Shown piece by piece: positions 16,510 through 24,548 of a DNA stretch of 39,954 nucleotides. Each line of letters begins with the position of its first letter. The first letter of the stretch is position 1. The translations under genes were made by a program, and so were the position numbers. Where the stretch lies: assembly GCF_007558825.1 (NCBI RefSeq), contig NZ_VLTK01000017.1:1-39954 (forward strand), written 5' to 3'. The notes below the pieces were generated by a model. The model was not told the DNA's origin and searched no databases. It saw nothing but the letters and a program-made list of their open reading frames with translations. The stretch is from Brevibacterium aurantiacum (GTDB taxonomy: Bacteria > Actinomycetota > Actinomycetes > Actinomycetales > Brevibacteriaceae).

Positions 16510-16523
16510 GCGCTCTTAGATGC

Positions 16524-16560
16524 AGAGCCCGACACAGATTGATCGTCTGTGTCGGGCTCT
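16524..16560. terminator. Bidirectional intrinsic terminator
   Basis: Fifteen perfect base pairs (AGAGCCCGACACAGA and its complement) with a 7-nt loop lie between the convergent Panacea and lipoprotein genes, followed by TAGCTTT. Confidence 0.8.
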
Positions 16561-16566
16561 TAGCTT

Positions 16567-17034
16567 TCAACCTTCGCCGCAGAACTCCGTCACCTGGTCG
16601 GCGGCGTCCTGGATTGCGTCAGTGTGTCTGTCCTGGGCATCCTGGACCTGATAGAGCTCTCGCACCGTTCCGCTACCGCCGAGTGCGAACTTCGAATGGT
16701 CGAATTCGTTTAGTTCGTCCTCGGCCTTTTGCAGGGTCGCGCTGAAGTTCTCGAGTTCTCCGACAAGGTCTTCATTGGTTACGTCCTCGCCCACCTTCTC
16801 AATGATGTCGTGCGTGGTGACGAAGTACTCCGACACTCCGGCGTCGTCGCCCCTGAGGATGGACGCGACAGTCTCCCGAACGCTGGTCTTAGCGTTGACG
16901 GTCAGTGCGCGCTCCTTGTCCATGACGACCTGGCAGGCGGACTCAATGCTCTGGCCCTGGGCACACGCCGACAATGCGGCACTCACCCCGACCACCAGGA
17001 ACAGTCCTCTGAAGCGGTGCAGTCGTCTCTTCAT
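16567..17034 (-). CDS. Lipoprotein, unknown function
   Basis: The 155-residue protein has a basic start (MKRRLHRFR), a hydrophobic segment and the lipobox LSAC followed by AQGQ, so Cys is the lipidation site. The mature part is helical, acidic, and has two further Cys (ACQVV near the N-terminus and EFCGEG at the end) that may pair. No family is recognised. It stands alone, ending at the bidirectional terminator. Confidence 0.75.
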   Translation of the reverse strand: MKRRLHRFRGLFLVVGVSAALSACAQGQSIESACQVVMDKERALTVNAKTSVRETVASILRGDDAGVSEYFVTTHDIIEKVGEDVTNEDLVGELENFSATLQKAEDELNEFDHSKFALGGSGTVRELYQVQDAQDRHTDAIQDAADQVTEFCGEG

Positions 17035-17286
17035 ATTTGTCTCCGTAAACCGGCGGCCGCCCCAGCTTCGCGCTGCACGGCCATGACTGCTCTTGTTCTG
17101 TGTTGCTCAATTTCCTCGAAACGCTGATGCCCAGCGAGGCGGAGACTGCATGTCAACTTATAGGCGTCGGGAGTAGCGGAACTCGAGCTTGTCTCTTACT
17201 TCGCGAGCCACTGCGGACTCCAGTCACTCTGCCACGAGACCACTTCGCGTGGCGTGTTTATACCAACCACAGCTCGACACACGAGC

Positions 17287-17769
17287 TCAGCCCGTGACGT
17301 TTGAACTGTTGTCCGATGCTCCGGGGTCGATTGGTCCCGATCCAGTATCGAATTCCCCTGCATAGGTGTCGTTGAAAATAAGATCGTACTTGGTTCCGTC
17401 TTCTCCCGCCCGAAGGTAGGCGACTGGGTCTCCCTCAGCTTGCAATGCTTTTGGTAGGGGGTCCTCGCACCAAATCTTGGCAACTACCAGTCCTCCGTCG
17501 TGTTCGTTGAGGCTGCCTGGATCGACCTTGCATTTGGATTTTTCATTTACGTAACCGTTGCCAATCGATTCGGCATAGCCGTCTTCGGGCGCCTCATTTG
17601 CAGGGATAGCCTCGGCTACGTCTTTCGCGTTCCCATTGGTGTAGTTCTCGACGGCCCAAGCGAGAGCATCGTAGTTGTCCTCGGGCATCTTCCCGGCACC
17701 TCCGCAGGCTGTCAGAGCTGCCAGCATCAGTGCTGTCGCGGTCAGGGCTACAGGTCTTGTGTACTTCAT
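17287..17769 (-). CDS. Lipoprotein, unknown function
   Basis: The 160-residue protein has a signal peptide with lipobox LTAC|GGAG. The mature domain holds a Cys pair (KCKVDPG, IWCEDP) and ends in an acidic Ser/Asn-rich tail. RBS-like AAAGGACAAACG precedes the ATG. No family recognised. It lies 252 bp upstream of the other lipoprotein gene on the same strand; the two are not similar beyond the signal. Confidence 0.72.
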   Translation of the reverse strand: MKYTRPVALTATALMLAALTACGGAGKMPEDNYDALAWAVENYTNGNAKDVAEAIPANEAPEDGYAESIGNGYVNEKSKCKVDPGSLNEHDGGLVVAKIWCEDPLPKALQAEGDPVAYLRAGEDGTKYDLIFNDTYAGEFDTGSGPIDPGASDNSSNVTG

Positions 17770-18145
17770 CGTTTGTCCTTTGTCGCAGGTCTACCGTCAC
17801 ACAGCCTCTCTAGGCACATGATAAGACGGGAAGTTGTTAGGTCTATGGTGACTACAGACTGACTACGCTCGGTTGTTTAATAGTCAACAGTGCTTGTTTG
17901 TCGGTGCGAAATCACGTAATAAGTGTTGGGATAACTCTCACGCCCGAGTTTTACGTTGGACCCACAGTCCTTCGGCATCCTGTTTGGTGCTGACCTGCGC
18001 ATATGTGCGACAAAGACGATTCGCCGCACCCATGCGTGCCGGGTGCGGCGAATCCTGATATTGGTGGCAACTGTGCCATGACGAATGCCAAGATGATTCC
18101 TCCCATGTAATCTCTTGATTTCGCCAATTTATCACGGCTTTGGGG
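17770..18145. other. Gene-free region between lipoprotein and conjugation operon
   Basis: No supported ORF. It holds the hairpin at 18018-18054 and AT-rich DNA around 17830-17930 that could carry the promoter of the leftward lipoprotein gene. Confidence 0.5.
18018..18054 (-). terminator. Terminator of the conjugation operon
   Basis: Fourteen perfect base pairs (GATTCGCCGCACCC and its complement) with a 9-nt loop; on the minus strand it is followed by GTCTTTGTC. It lies ~90 bp after the stop of the last conjugation gene. Confidence 0.7.
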
Positions 18146-21100
18146 TCAAATCTTCGGTGGCATATCTCCTACGTCGGGTGTCATTGATGAACGGGCGGGA
18201 CGACCCACGACCGGAGATTCCGGCTTGAAGGGTTCCCGCCGTGGTTCTGCCGGCCGAGGTGGCTGGGGCGTTGGGCTCGGCTCAGCTCGCGGTTCCGGCT
18301 GGGACTCAGGCATCGGCTGCGGATCCGGGTGGACCGGTTGCGGCTGGGCCACCGGCTGTTGGGGCTGGACCGGCTGACTTGGGCCAGCGGGCGGACCGTT
18401 GACGATTGGGGCTCCACCCGACATTGCCTCACCGGTCGTTGGAATGCCCGCATATGGATCGTCGAAGTACTTACCTTCCTGTGCGTCGATGAACTGGTCT
18501 TCGGCGAACTGGTCTGGACGAGTGTTCTCCGACGCCCGCGGATCCATCTGGTGATCGCGATTTCCGCCCGCGTTGGCTTCGTTGATCTTGACCGGCCCCG
18601 GCATATCACTATTGATGACCCCAGCTGAGGCCTGCTGGGCCATGCTGGCCATAGTCATGCCGGCATCAGCTTTAGCTGCCGACGCCTGCTGCCCGGCGAT
18701 TGCGGCACTGCCTGCGGTGTTCATCAAATGCGACTTCATTTCCTTGTGAGAGTCGACAGCGGCTCGACGATCTCGGCGAATGGCCTGACCTTCTTTGAAC
18801 TTTTGCAGTCCTGAAGACTCGCGGGCCTTCAGCGCGTCCTTGGCATCGGACTTCGCTCCGGCGATGCCTCTGCTGGCATCCTCCTTGGCGTAGTTCTTGA
18901 GCATAGTCTCGCGTTGCTTGGCATCCTTTCGCTCGAACTGCCGGGCACGTTTGGTTTCCTGACGCATCGCCTTGTCGTTTGCATTAGCCTCCTTGCGAGC
19001 CGTCTCGTCGCCCTCTCGCTTGGACTTGGCCTCACCAAATGACATCGGAGTACGTGGAGGCAGCAGAGTGTCATCGATGCTCGCATTCGCGGCGTCGTTG
19101 GGCCCGCGAGTCCCATCTGCTCCGGCGCCAAGACCACGAGCACCAGCGCCGGCCACTGCGGGGGTCTTCGGGCCTGACAGACCCTTGGGGTCCATTCCAT
19201 CTTCGCCATCGAGTCCGCGGTTGCTGTTGGGAATGTCGCCAGAGCCCTTGTCACCGCCCGAACCCAGTCCGGAAAGCGGGTTGCGACCACCAGGGCCGCC
19301 CTTCCCACCTCCGCCGCCACCGGTCAAAGCATTCGCTCCCTCTCCGAAGGCTTCACCGGTTGGCTTGCCACCTGCCCACGCCATCGCGCCAGACGGCGTG
19401 AACGGAGACGGTTTCTTGAACCACTTCTTGAACATGATGTGCAAGACCACAATGGCTAGGATCGGAGCAAAACCGGTCCACAGCATCGCCGCCAAAGATC
19501 CGCGTCCCAAAAGTTCGAGTCCGCCTGCCGTGAGTACCGAGGCAATCATGGTCACCACAATGAAGATCAGCGAGGCGAAGACAGACACAATCGTGGCCCC
19601 GACGAACGTCAACGCGGTCTCTTTGACTGCCGAAGCAGTCGCAAATGGCAGGACATCTTTGAGGATGGCTGCAATCAAGGCAATGAGTGCGACGACGAGC
19701 ATAACCTTTGCCCCGAGGATGAGGACCGAGATGAGTCCGAATGCGAACATGGTCAAGGTCGCTGCCAGCAGGTAGAACAGCGTCATGGTCTGGAATCCAC
19801 CGCGGTCATAGCCCATAAACCGCTGGACGAAGCTGTTCACTCCCGGATCATCGCCAAATTGTTCGGTGACACCGTTTTGCCCTTCGGTCGAAGGCGTGAT
19901 CGCTTCAGGCAAAGTTTTGCTGGATGCGGCGTTGTTGTACCAGCTGTCACATTTGATGTGCTTGGCCTTATCGTCGAGAGCCCGCTTCCAAGCAGCGCTG
20001 AGTGACCAGTTGTCGTCCTCGTCGAGCGTGCAAGCCGCCCACATGAACTGGTTTGCTGAGCGTTCTTGAGGGTCGGGGTAGCTTCCCCAGGGAGCGAGTC
20101 CTTTCGGCTTGAGATCGTGATCCTCCAGCGGCGCGATGTAGCGTTCGTTGGCTGGAATGTTACCGAGGTCGTCGAGGAGCCGGCAGTAGGTTCGGGACTC
20201 GTATGTGTCCATGTCTGTACCGTATTGCGAGGTCATCCACGCCATGAGACCCGTGTTTTCCCACATCGCCGAGATCGTCTGAGCCGTCGAGGCGTTGCCA
20301 CCGGCCTTCTTGGCATAGTGCTTGTAGGCATCCTGCATGGACTGTCGCTGAGCCCAGCACGAGTTGACCTTCTCGTGGTAGCCGTCCTCGGAGTTGGGAT
20401 GGAAGGGTTCGAGCGTCTCGGTGACCAATCCTTGCACTGGGTCAGCCAGCGTCTCGACGGAGGTGGTCAAAGTCTTGCCCACCCACCACGGGGACCCGGT
20501 GCCGGGTTTCGAGTCATTCGTCTTCCCATCCTTAACTGTGTCTTGAGCTCCGGAGGTGAGGACGACGAAGACGACGACGAGGATGAGGGGCTTGAGCAGG
20601 AGGGAAAACAAGCTCACACCCGCCCCACCGCGCCGGTAGTAGCGCCAGGCGGCGATGACGATCGCGGCAACGACGGTGAGGCCGACGAAGCCGTTGAGGA
20701 GCATTTCTCCGATCTTGGCGAACGACAGGTCGACGTAGTATCCGGCGACGTCGAGGAAATCGAAGTCTGAGGCGGTGCGGGCCAACGTGGTCGTCATCGA
20801 GAATTCGCCGTTGCCCACAGCCATCACACCGCCGTTGACGATGGCGTGCGAGTTTGCTTGGGCGTTCGACATCTGATTGCCGGCAACGTTGTTGAAGATG
20901 GTTGTGGTGGCGTTGTCCCAGCGGTAGAGAGGCAAGAGACGTGAGCTCCACGTGGCCGAGCCGAGTTTGTGTTTACTTGTCTCACCGGAGAAGAACTGAT
21001 TCCACGGCTCAGTCCATGCCGTCTTGCCGATGGTCTTCACACATCCCGGATCATCGACAAAGCCTTCTTTGTGATCCTTCGGGTCCGGCTGCACGAAGCA

Positions 21101-21418
21101 GTTCTCGTGCCAGTCACCCTTGTTCGCGCCGTCTTTGCCATCACCTGCTGCCAGGATGAAGTCACTGGAGGCCTGAATCGAGGTCCGGTGGCCCGAGGTG
21201 TCAGCGAGGTCTCCTCCGATCCAGTCTTCGGGTGTATCAGCCGAGGGTGCGGCACCGATGATGAATGAGAGCAGAACGGCCCCGAGCAGTGACCACTGGA
21301 GAGCACGAAGGAGCCGGTCCCTGAAATCAAAGCCGGACGCTTTTGAAGCCGCGGTGGAACGTGCGGCCTTTGGCTTCGGTGCTGGTAGATCCAGCGTGGT
21401 GCGGGGAACGAACGCCAT
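18146..21418 (-). CDS. VirB6/TrbL-like integral membrane protein of the T4SS
   Basis: The 1090-residue protein has a cytoplasmic basic start, TM1 (~40-57), a large extracytoplasmic domain with several Cys (~60-235), TM pair ~240-260 and ~272-290, a second Cys-containing loop, then a cluster of about five or six TM helices (~545-670). The last ~400 residues are soluble and rich in Gly, Pro, Gln, Ala and charged coiled-coil-like stretches. This is the layout of VirB6/TrbL-type inner-membrane channel proteins of Gram-positive conjugation systems, where the C-terminal tail is variable. It starts 3 nt after the VirB3-like stop and is the last gene before the terminator. Function by architecture and context. 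Confidence 0.75.
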   Translation of the reverse strand: MAFVPRTTLDLPAPKPKAARSTAASKASGFDFRDRLLRALQWSLLGAVLLSFIIGAAPSADTPEDWIGGDLADTSGHRTSIQASSDFILAAGDGKDGANKGDWHENCFVQPDPKDHKEGFVDDPGCVKTIGKTAWTEPWNQFFSGETSKHKLGSATWSSRLLPLYRWDNATTTIFNNVAGNQMSNAQANSHAIVNGGVMAVGNGEFSMTTTLARTASDFDFLDVAGYYVDLSFAKIGEMLLNGFVGLTVVAAIVIAAWRYYRRGGAGVSLFSLLLKPLILVVVFVVLTSGAQDTVKDGKTNDSKPGTGSPWWVGKTLTTSVETLADPVQGLVTETLEPFHPNSEDGYHEKVNSCWAQRQSMQDAYKHYAKKAGGNASTAQTISAMWENTGLMAWMTSQYGTDMDTYESRTYCRLLDDLGNIPANERYIAPLEDHDLKPKGLAPWGSYPDPQERSANQFMWAACTLDEDDNWSLSAAWKRALDDKAKHIKCDSWYNNAASSKTLPEAITPSTEGQNGVTEQFGDDPGVNSFVQRFMGYDRGGFQTMTLFYLLAATLTMFAFGLISVLILGAKVMLVVALIALIAAILKDVLPFATASAVKETALTFVGATIVSVFASLIFIVVTMIASVLTAGGLELLGRGSLAAMLWTGFAPILAIVVLHIMFKKWFKKPSPFTPSGAMAWAGGKPTGEAFGEGANALTGGGGGGKGGPGGRNPLSGLGSGGDKGSGDIPNSNRGLDGEDGMDPKGLSGPKTPAVAGAGARGLGAGADGTRGPNDAANASIDDTLLPPRTPMSFGEAKSKREGDETARKEANANDKAMRQETKRARQFERKDAKQRETMLKNYAKEDASRGIAGAKSDAKDALKARESSGLQKFKEGQAIRRDRRAAVDSHKEMKSHLMNTAGSAAIAGQQASAAKADAGMTMASMAQQASAGVINSDMPGPVKINEANAGGNRDHQMDPRASENTRPDQFAEDQFIDAQEGKYFDDPYAGIPTTGEAMSGGAPIVNGPPAGPSQPVQPQQPVAQPQPVHPDPQPMPESQPEPRAEPSPTPQPPRPAEPRREPFKPESPVVGRPARSSMTPDVGDMPPKI

Positions 21419-21421
21419 AAC

Positions 21422-22266
21422 TTACAGGAACCCTTCGAGTGCGTCGTCAACACGTCCGAGATCGGTTGTGTCTGGGGGAGTGGTGGGTGCCGAGGGTGAG
21501 GTCTTCTTGGCCTTCCTGCGCCTCTTCCGTGGCGGGGGATCGGGTGTCTCCGTGTCGGCCGACAGCTCTGGCAACGGGACGTCGAGCTCGAGCCCGTCGA
21601 AGCCGGGGTCACTGACTTCAGAGACAGTGAGGTGGCCGGCGACCGCGGCCATTTCGACCTCGTCGGCGTTGGGGGCATGAGGGTTTCGTCGTCTGAACTT
21701 GCCAGGCTTGGCAGGAGGAGTCGCCTTGAAGTGGGGCAATTCGGTGCTGCGCCGAGTGATGGACTGAGCATCCTCGTCGCCGACGAGATCGGAGAAGATG
21801 TCGTGGACCTCATCGATGTCTCCCGAACCGAGCCCAGGCATTGATGAGGCCTTGTTCATTTCCCGGTTGCCTACATCGGTGACGACAGTCGATCGGTAGA
21901 TGACGCCGGGGGAGTAAGCAGCGACGGGGATGCGCTTTCCGCAGAGGATGAACTCGTTCTCAATGGCCGTCACTGAGTCGTAGACCGTCTTGTACAGCCG
22001 CTGCTTCAATCCAGTGCGGGACCGCCACTCGACCATGACGATAATGGAGACGATGACGAGGGCAAATGCGCCAAACGCGTACACGCCGAGGAAGGGTGCG
22101 GTGATCGCCATGGCAATGATGCCGGGGAAGAAACCGGCGACGGCCAGGTAGACGTAGCGGCGAGGGACTTCTGTCCCCACATGACCGTCGTTCGCCCAGT
22201 CTGTGCTTCCTTGCCTGTGAGGTCGGTGAGAGTGAAGATGATCGGATATGACTTCTTCTCATCCAT
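21422..22266 (-). pseudogene. VirB3/PrgI/TcpE-like membrane protein gene, 1-nt frameshift
   Basis: The body (open from GTG 22180) has two adjacent TM helices (YVYLAVAGFFPGIIAMAITA, then VYAFGAFALVIVSIIVMVEW) and a region RTGLKQRLYKTVYDSV typical of small VirB3/PrgI-like T4SS proteins, then a long Pro/basic C-terminal tail. No ribosome site precedes GTG 22180, while the +1 frame has a natural N-terminus, MDEKKSYPIIFTLTDLTG...TTVMWG, from ATG 22266. Adding one G to the GGGG run at 22178-22175 joins the two (MWGTEVPRRYVYL). So it is a 1-base deletion in a homopolymer, either real or a sequencing error. ATG 22266 overlaps the iscB stop (TGATG). Confidence 0.65.
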
Positions 22267-23909
22267 CAGGTGCGCCAGATAGTCGATGACTCTACCCGTA
22301 GGGAGGAGTAGGCACTGCCATTGGTCCTGGCAACCTCACTTCGGCCTAGCAGTTTGTTGATTGAGTAGTTGAAGCCATCACCACGCTGGATTAGAGTCAC
22401 ATATTTGTACCTGATCCCCTGCCGGGTCCCAGCAGTTGTGGTGATGTCGAAACTGCCAGATTTTCGCACCGCTGCTCGGCCCACATGTGTCCCAGCGTTT
22501 TTCCCTCTCGGGACAATTGCGTGCACAAAGTCGCCAGTAATGAACCCATAATGGACCTTCCGGCGAGTCCGGTAGGATCTCGGAAATCCATACTTGTTCG
22601 GCTGAGTACGCTGATGCAGCCCACGACCGGTCGTGGCAATTGTCAGCCGGTGGTCGGGCCACTGCCCCACCGAGTCGACATCACCGACACACAGGGCGTC
22701 GAGGCAATGTTCTTTCGGTACACCCAGTCGGGAGCGATTGAACTTTGTGCGCCCACCTGATGAAGCAACTACATACAGGCCGGTTGTCATCAATGCTGTG
22801 TGCAAACTCCACCTAGTTGCGGTCACGATTGCCGCATCACGCAGACATACTTTCAGCTGCTTCCTAATATGTTCCAGTCGCTTGCGGTCGGAAACGAACT
22901 CCTCAACTAACAACTTGCCCTTAGCTTGATTACAGAGAATACATGCGGTCACGAGATTCGAAACTCGGTCACTGCCACCACGAGCACGCGGGTGAACATG
23001 ATCAATATTCAGCGGCACATTCGTCGCGTCGCAATAGACGCAGGTGCGGTTGAACTTCTCCAGCAAATATTCGCGAACCTCGAATCCTGCCAACGTACCA
23101 AGCTGATACTCGACACCCGTGATCTCTGGATTCTGAAGCTTTTGAGTATCGAATCGCACAGCCTCATATGCCACCTTCGACACAGGTGCCAGATGTTGGA
23201 ACCTGTTGACCCACGTCATCGTCGAATCCACACGGTGCTGTAACGATGGTGGCAACCATCCTTTTGGCTTCGTACGGTTGTTGAACCGCGGTGCGCGATA
23301 CCTGAGATTCCGTGACCTGCGCCCCCGCCGGTACCCTGCCCTCTGCTGGAGCTTCTTCTTGATCTGTGGCCCACGATGGACAAGTTCAACGAGAGAGACC
23401 GCTTGGCGATCAGTCGTGATTTCGCCCGTCGCCTCATCTACGGTTCGGGTCTCTCGCGCTACAGCAATGCCCGTGGTGCGGGAGCCTGGGTCGATGCCGA
23501 TCGTGTGGTCGTGGACGACTGAGTCGGCGACTATTCTGTCGATGAGGCGGATGGTGAAGGGCATCATCTTGTGGACACGGGCGCGTCCCTTCTTTAAGAG
23601 CTCGCGTGCGCGAGCTGGTGAGGTGGGATCCAGCGGCTTCTTCCTCTTATCGAGGACGAAGACACGTGGTTGTACCGAGTTACCCCGGTGACTGCGATTC
23701 CCGTTTGGGTTTCGCTGTTGCGCAACCGTGACCACGTCTTTGGGTGTGGGTACGGCTGTCTCCTCTCGACCATGTTGAACACCCGGTGCTGAAATGGTTT
23801 CAACTTCTGTGCCCCGTTTCGTAGATACCCCGTCCTTGTCTGCTGGCACAGATTCGAGAGCCTGGGACTGAGGAGGCATCCCAGGGTCGGTCTTCTGTCG
23901 TATGTGCAA
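22266..23909 (-). CDS. iscB: IscB RNA-guided HNH/RuvC endonuclease
   Basis: All IscB parts are present in order (residues from TTG 23909): PLMP-like N-terminal domain (RVFVLDKRKKPLDPTSPARA, ~82), RuvC-I Asp140 (IGIDPGSRTTGIAV), Arg-rich bridge helix (QQRAGYRRGRRSRNLRYR, ~190-205), RuvC-II Glu249 (KVAYEAVRFD), HNH with CVYC/CILC zinc pairs and His304/Asn318 (NIDHVHPRARGGSDRVSN), RuvC-III His401/Asp404 (EHCLDALCVG), then the C-terminal TAM-interacting region. Catalytic residues are intact, so it should be active. Known of the family: it nicks or cuts DNA guided by an omega-RNA encoded just upstream and is the ancestor of Cas9. A full Shine-Dalgarno (AAGGAGGTGA) 8 nt before TTG sets the start and adds an ~80-residue extension before the PLMP domain. 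No TnpA is nearby. It is co-directional with and embedded in the conjugation operon. Confidence 0.93.
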   Translation of the reverse strand: MHIRQKTDPGMPPQSQALESVPADKDGVSTKRGTEVETISAPGVQHGREETAVPTPKDVVTVAQQRNPNGNRSHRGNSVQPRVFVLDKRKKPLDPTSPARARELLKKGRARVHKMMPFTIRLIDRIVADSVVHDHTIGIDPGSRTTGIAVARETRTVDEATGEITTDRQAVSLVELVHRGPQIKKKLQQRAGYRRGRRSRNLRYRAPRFNNRTKPKGWLPPSLQHRVDSTMTWVNRFQHLAPVSKVAYEAVRFDTQKLQNPEITGVEYQLGTLAGFEVREYLLEKFNRTCVYCDATNVPLNIDHVHPRARGGSDRVSNLVTACILCNQAKGKLLVEEFVSDRKRLEHIRKQLKVCLRDAAIVTATRWSLHTALMTTGLYVVASSGGRTKFNRSRLGVPKEHCLDALCVGDVDSVGQWPDHRLTIATTGRGLHQRTQPNKYGFPRSYRTRRKVHYGFITGDFVHAIVPRGKNAGTHVGRAAVRKSGSFDITTTAGTRQGIRYKYVTLIQRGDGFNYSINKLLGRSEVARTNGSAYSSLRVESSTIWRT

Positions 23910-23924
23910 CGTAGTCACCTCCTT

Positions 23925-24110
23925 CAAGGTGTCTTGGTCTGGTCAGCGAACTGATGAGGCTGGACGCCGTTTCGAGGCGTCGCTCGTACACCATGAGGTC
24001 GCTGACACACGTCTTCTTCTCATCTGTGCTAGCCATTCGCAGACACCGTCCCTTTTCTCGTCGTCATCCCTTGCCCACATGGGCAAGGGCTTGCCTGGTC
24101 CTGCCTGCGG
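23925..24110 (-). ncRNA. Candidate omega-RNA of IscB
   Basis: The ~185 nt directly upstream of iscB, on the same strand, hold no plausible gene and are highly structured, as expected for an omega-RNA. Elements read on the minus strand: a 10-bp hairpin (CCCTTGCCCA-TG-TGGGCAAGGG, 24089-24068) near the 5' end, an 8-bp long-range stem (GTCAGCGA 24006-23999 with TCGCTGAC 23949-23942) closing the central part, and inside it a 6-bp hairpin (GACGCC-7 nt-GGCGTC, 23981-23963). It ends at the iscB Shine-Dalgarno. In known IscB loci the guide lies at the 5' end of the RNA, so here it would cover roughly 24090-24115, running into the pilin stop codon and last codons. Exact ends are not determinable by eye. 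Confidence 0.7.
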
Positions 24111-24458
24111 TCAGAAGATCTTTTCGAACAGGCGGATACCGACATTGCCGACGAGGTCAGCCACACCCAGAGCAAGGGGAAGGATCACCGACGGTGCGGC
24201 CATGAGGGTGCCGACGACGAGAGCGCCGATGAGGAACTTCGTCCGGCCCTGATGAGCGTTTCCACCGCCACCACCGCCGCCATCACCGCGGCGCTTGGCC
24301 CAGATGAAGCCGACAATGGCTGCGATGACGATGATGGTGCCGAAGATGCCAAGCAGCTTGGTGACATCAGAGTCTCCGGAGATGGCTGACCAGATGGTGT
24401 CCCAGTTGCCGCGGAGGTTGAGTTCTGCTGCCATGATGACGGGTTCTGAGGGAGTCAC
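24111..24458 (-). CDS. Small two-TM conjugation protein (VirB2 pilin/TrbC-like)
   Basis: The 115-residue product has TM1 (LLGIFGTIIVIAAIVGFIWA), a basic Gly-rich turn (KRRGDGGGGGGGNAHQGRTK) and TM2 (FLIGALVVGTLMAAPSVILPLA). This is the shape of VirB2/TrbC-type pilin-like subunits of Gram-positive T4SS. GTG 24458 is chosen: AGGAAAG sits 4-7 nt before it; ATG 24434 is possible. The next gene in normal T4SS order is VirB3-like, but here iscB sits between them starting at the TGA. A seven-Gly run is unusual. Confidence 0.65.
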   Translation of the reverse strand: MTPSEPVIMAAELNLRGNWDTIWSAISGDSDVTKLLGIFGTIIVIAAIVGFIWAKRRGDGGGGGGGNAHQGRTKFLIGALVVGTLMAAPSVILPLALGVADLVGNVGIRLFEKIF

Positions 24459-24548
24459 TGTTCTTTCCTAACTTTCGCGTACGAGGACCAGGCTTTGATG
24501 CCTCTACATCTATCTATGCGCTGATTTTCGTCGCAGTCTCGATACTGG

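Noticed and set aside
17938..18135. 65-aa leftward ORF
   Set aside because: Contains the terminator hairpin; no ribosome site or motif.
18972..19775. 267-aa rightward Pro/Ser-rich ORF
   Set aside because: Antisense to the Gly/Pro-rich tail of the VirB6-like protein.
20066..20770. 234-aa rightward ORF
   Set aside because: Antisense to the VirB6-like gene, no family features.
23200..23690. Rightward ORF over iscB
   Set aside because: Mirror of the Arg-rich bridge helix and PLMP region of iscB.
22266..24110. CRISPR-Cas locus
   Set aside because: The nuclease has Cas9-like RuvC/HNH domains but is IscB-sized; no repeat-spacer array or cas1/2 seen in the window.
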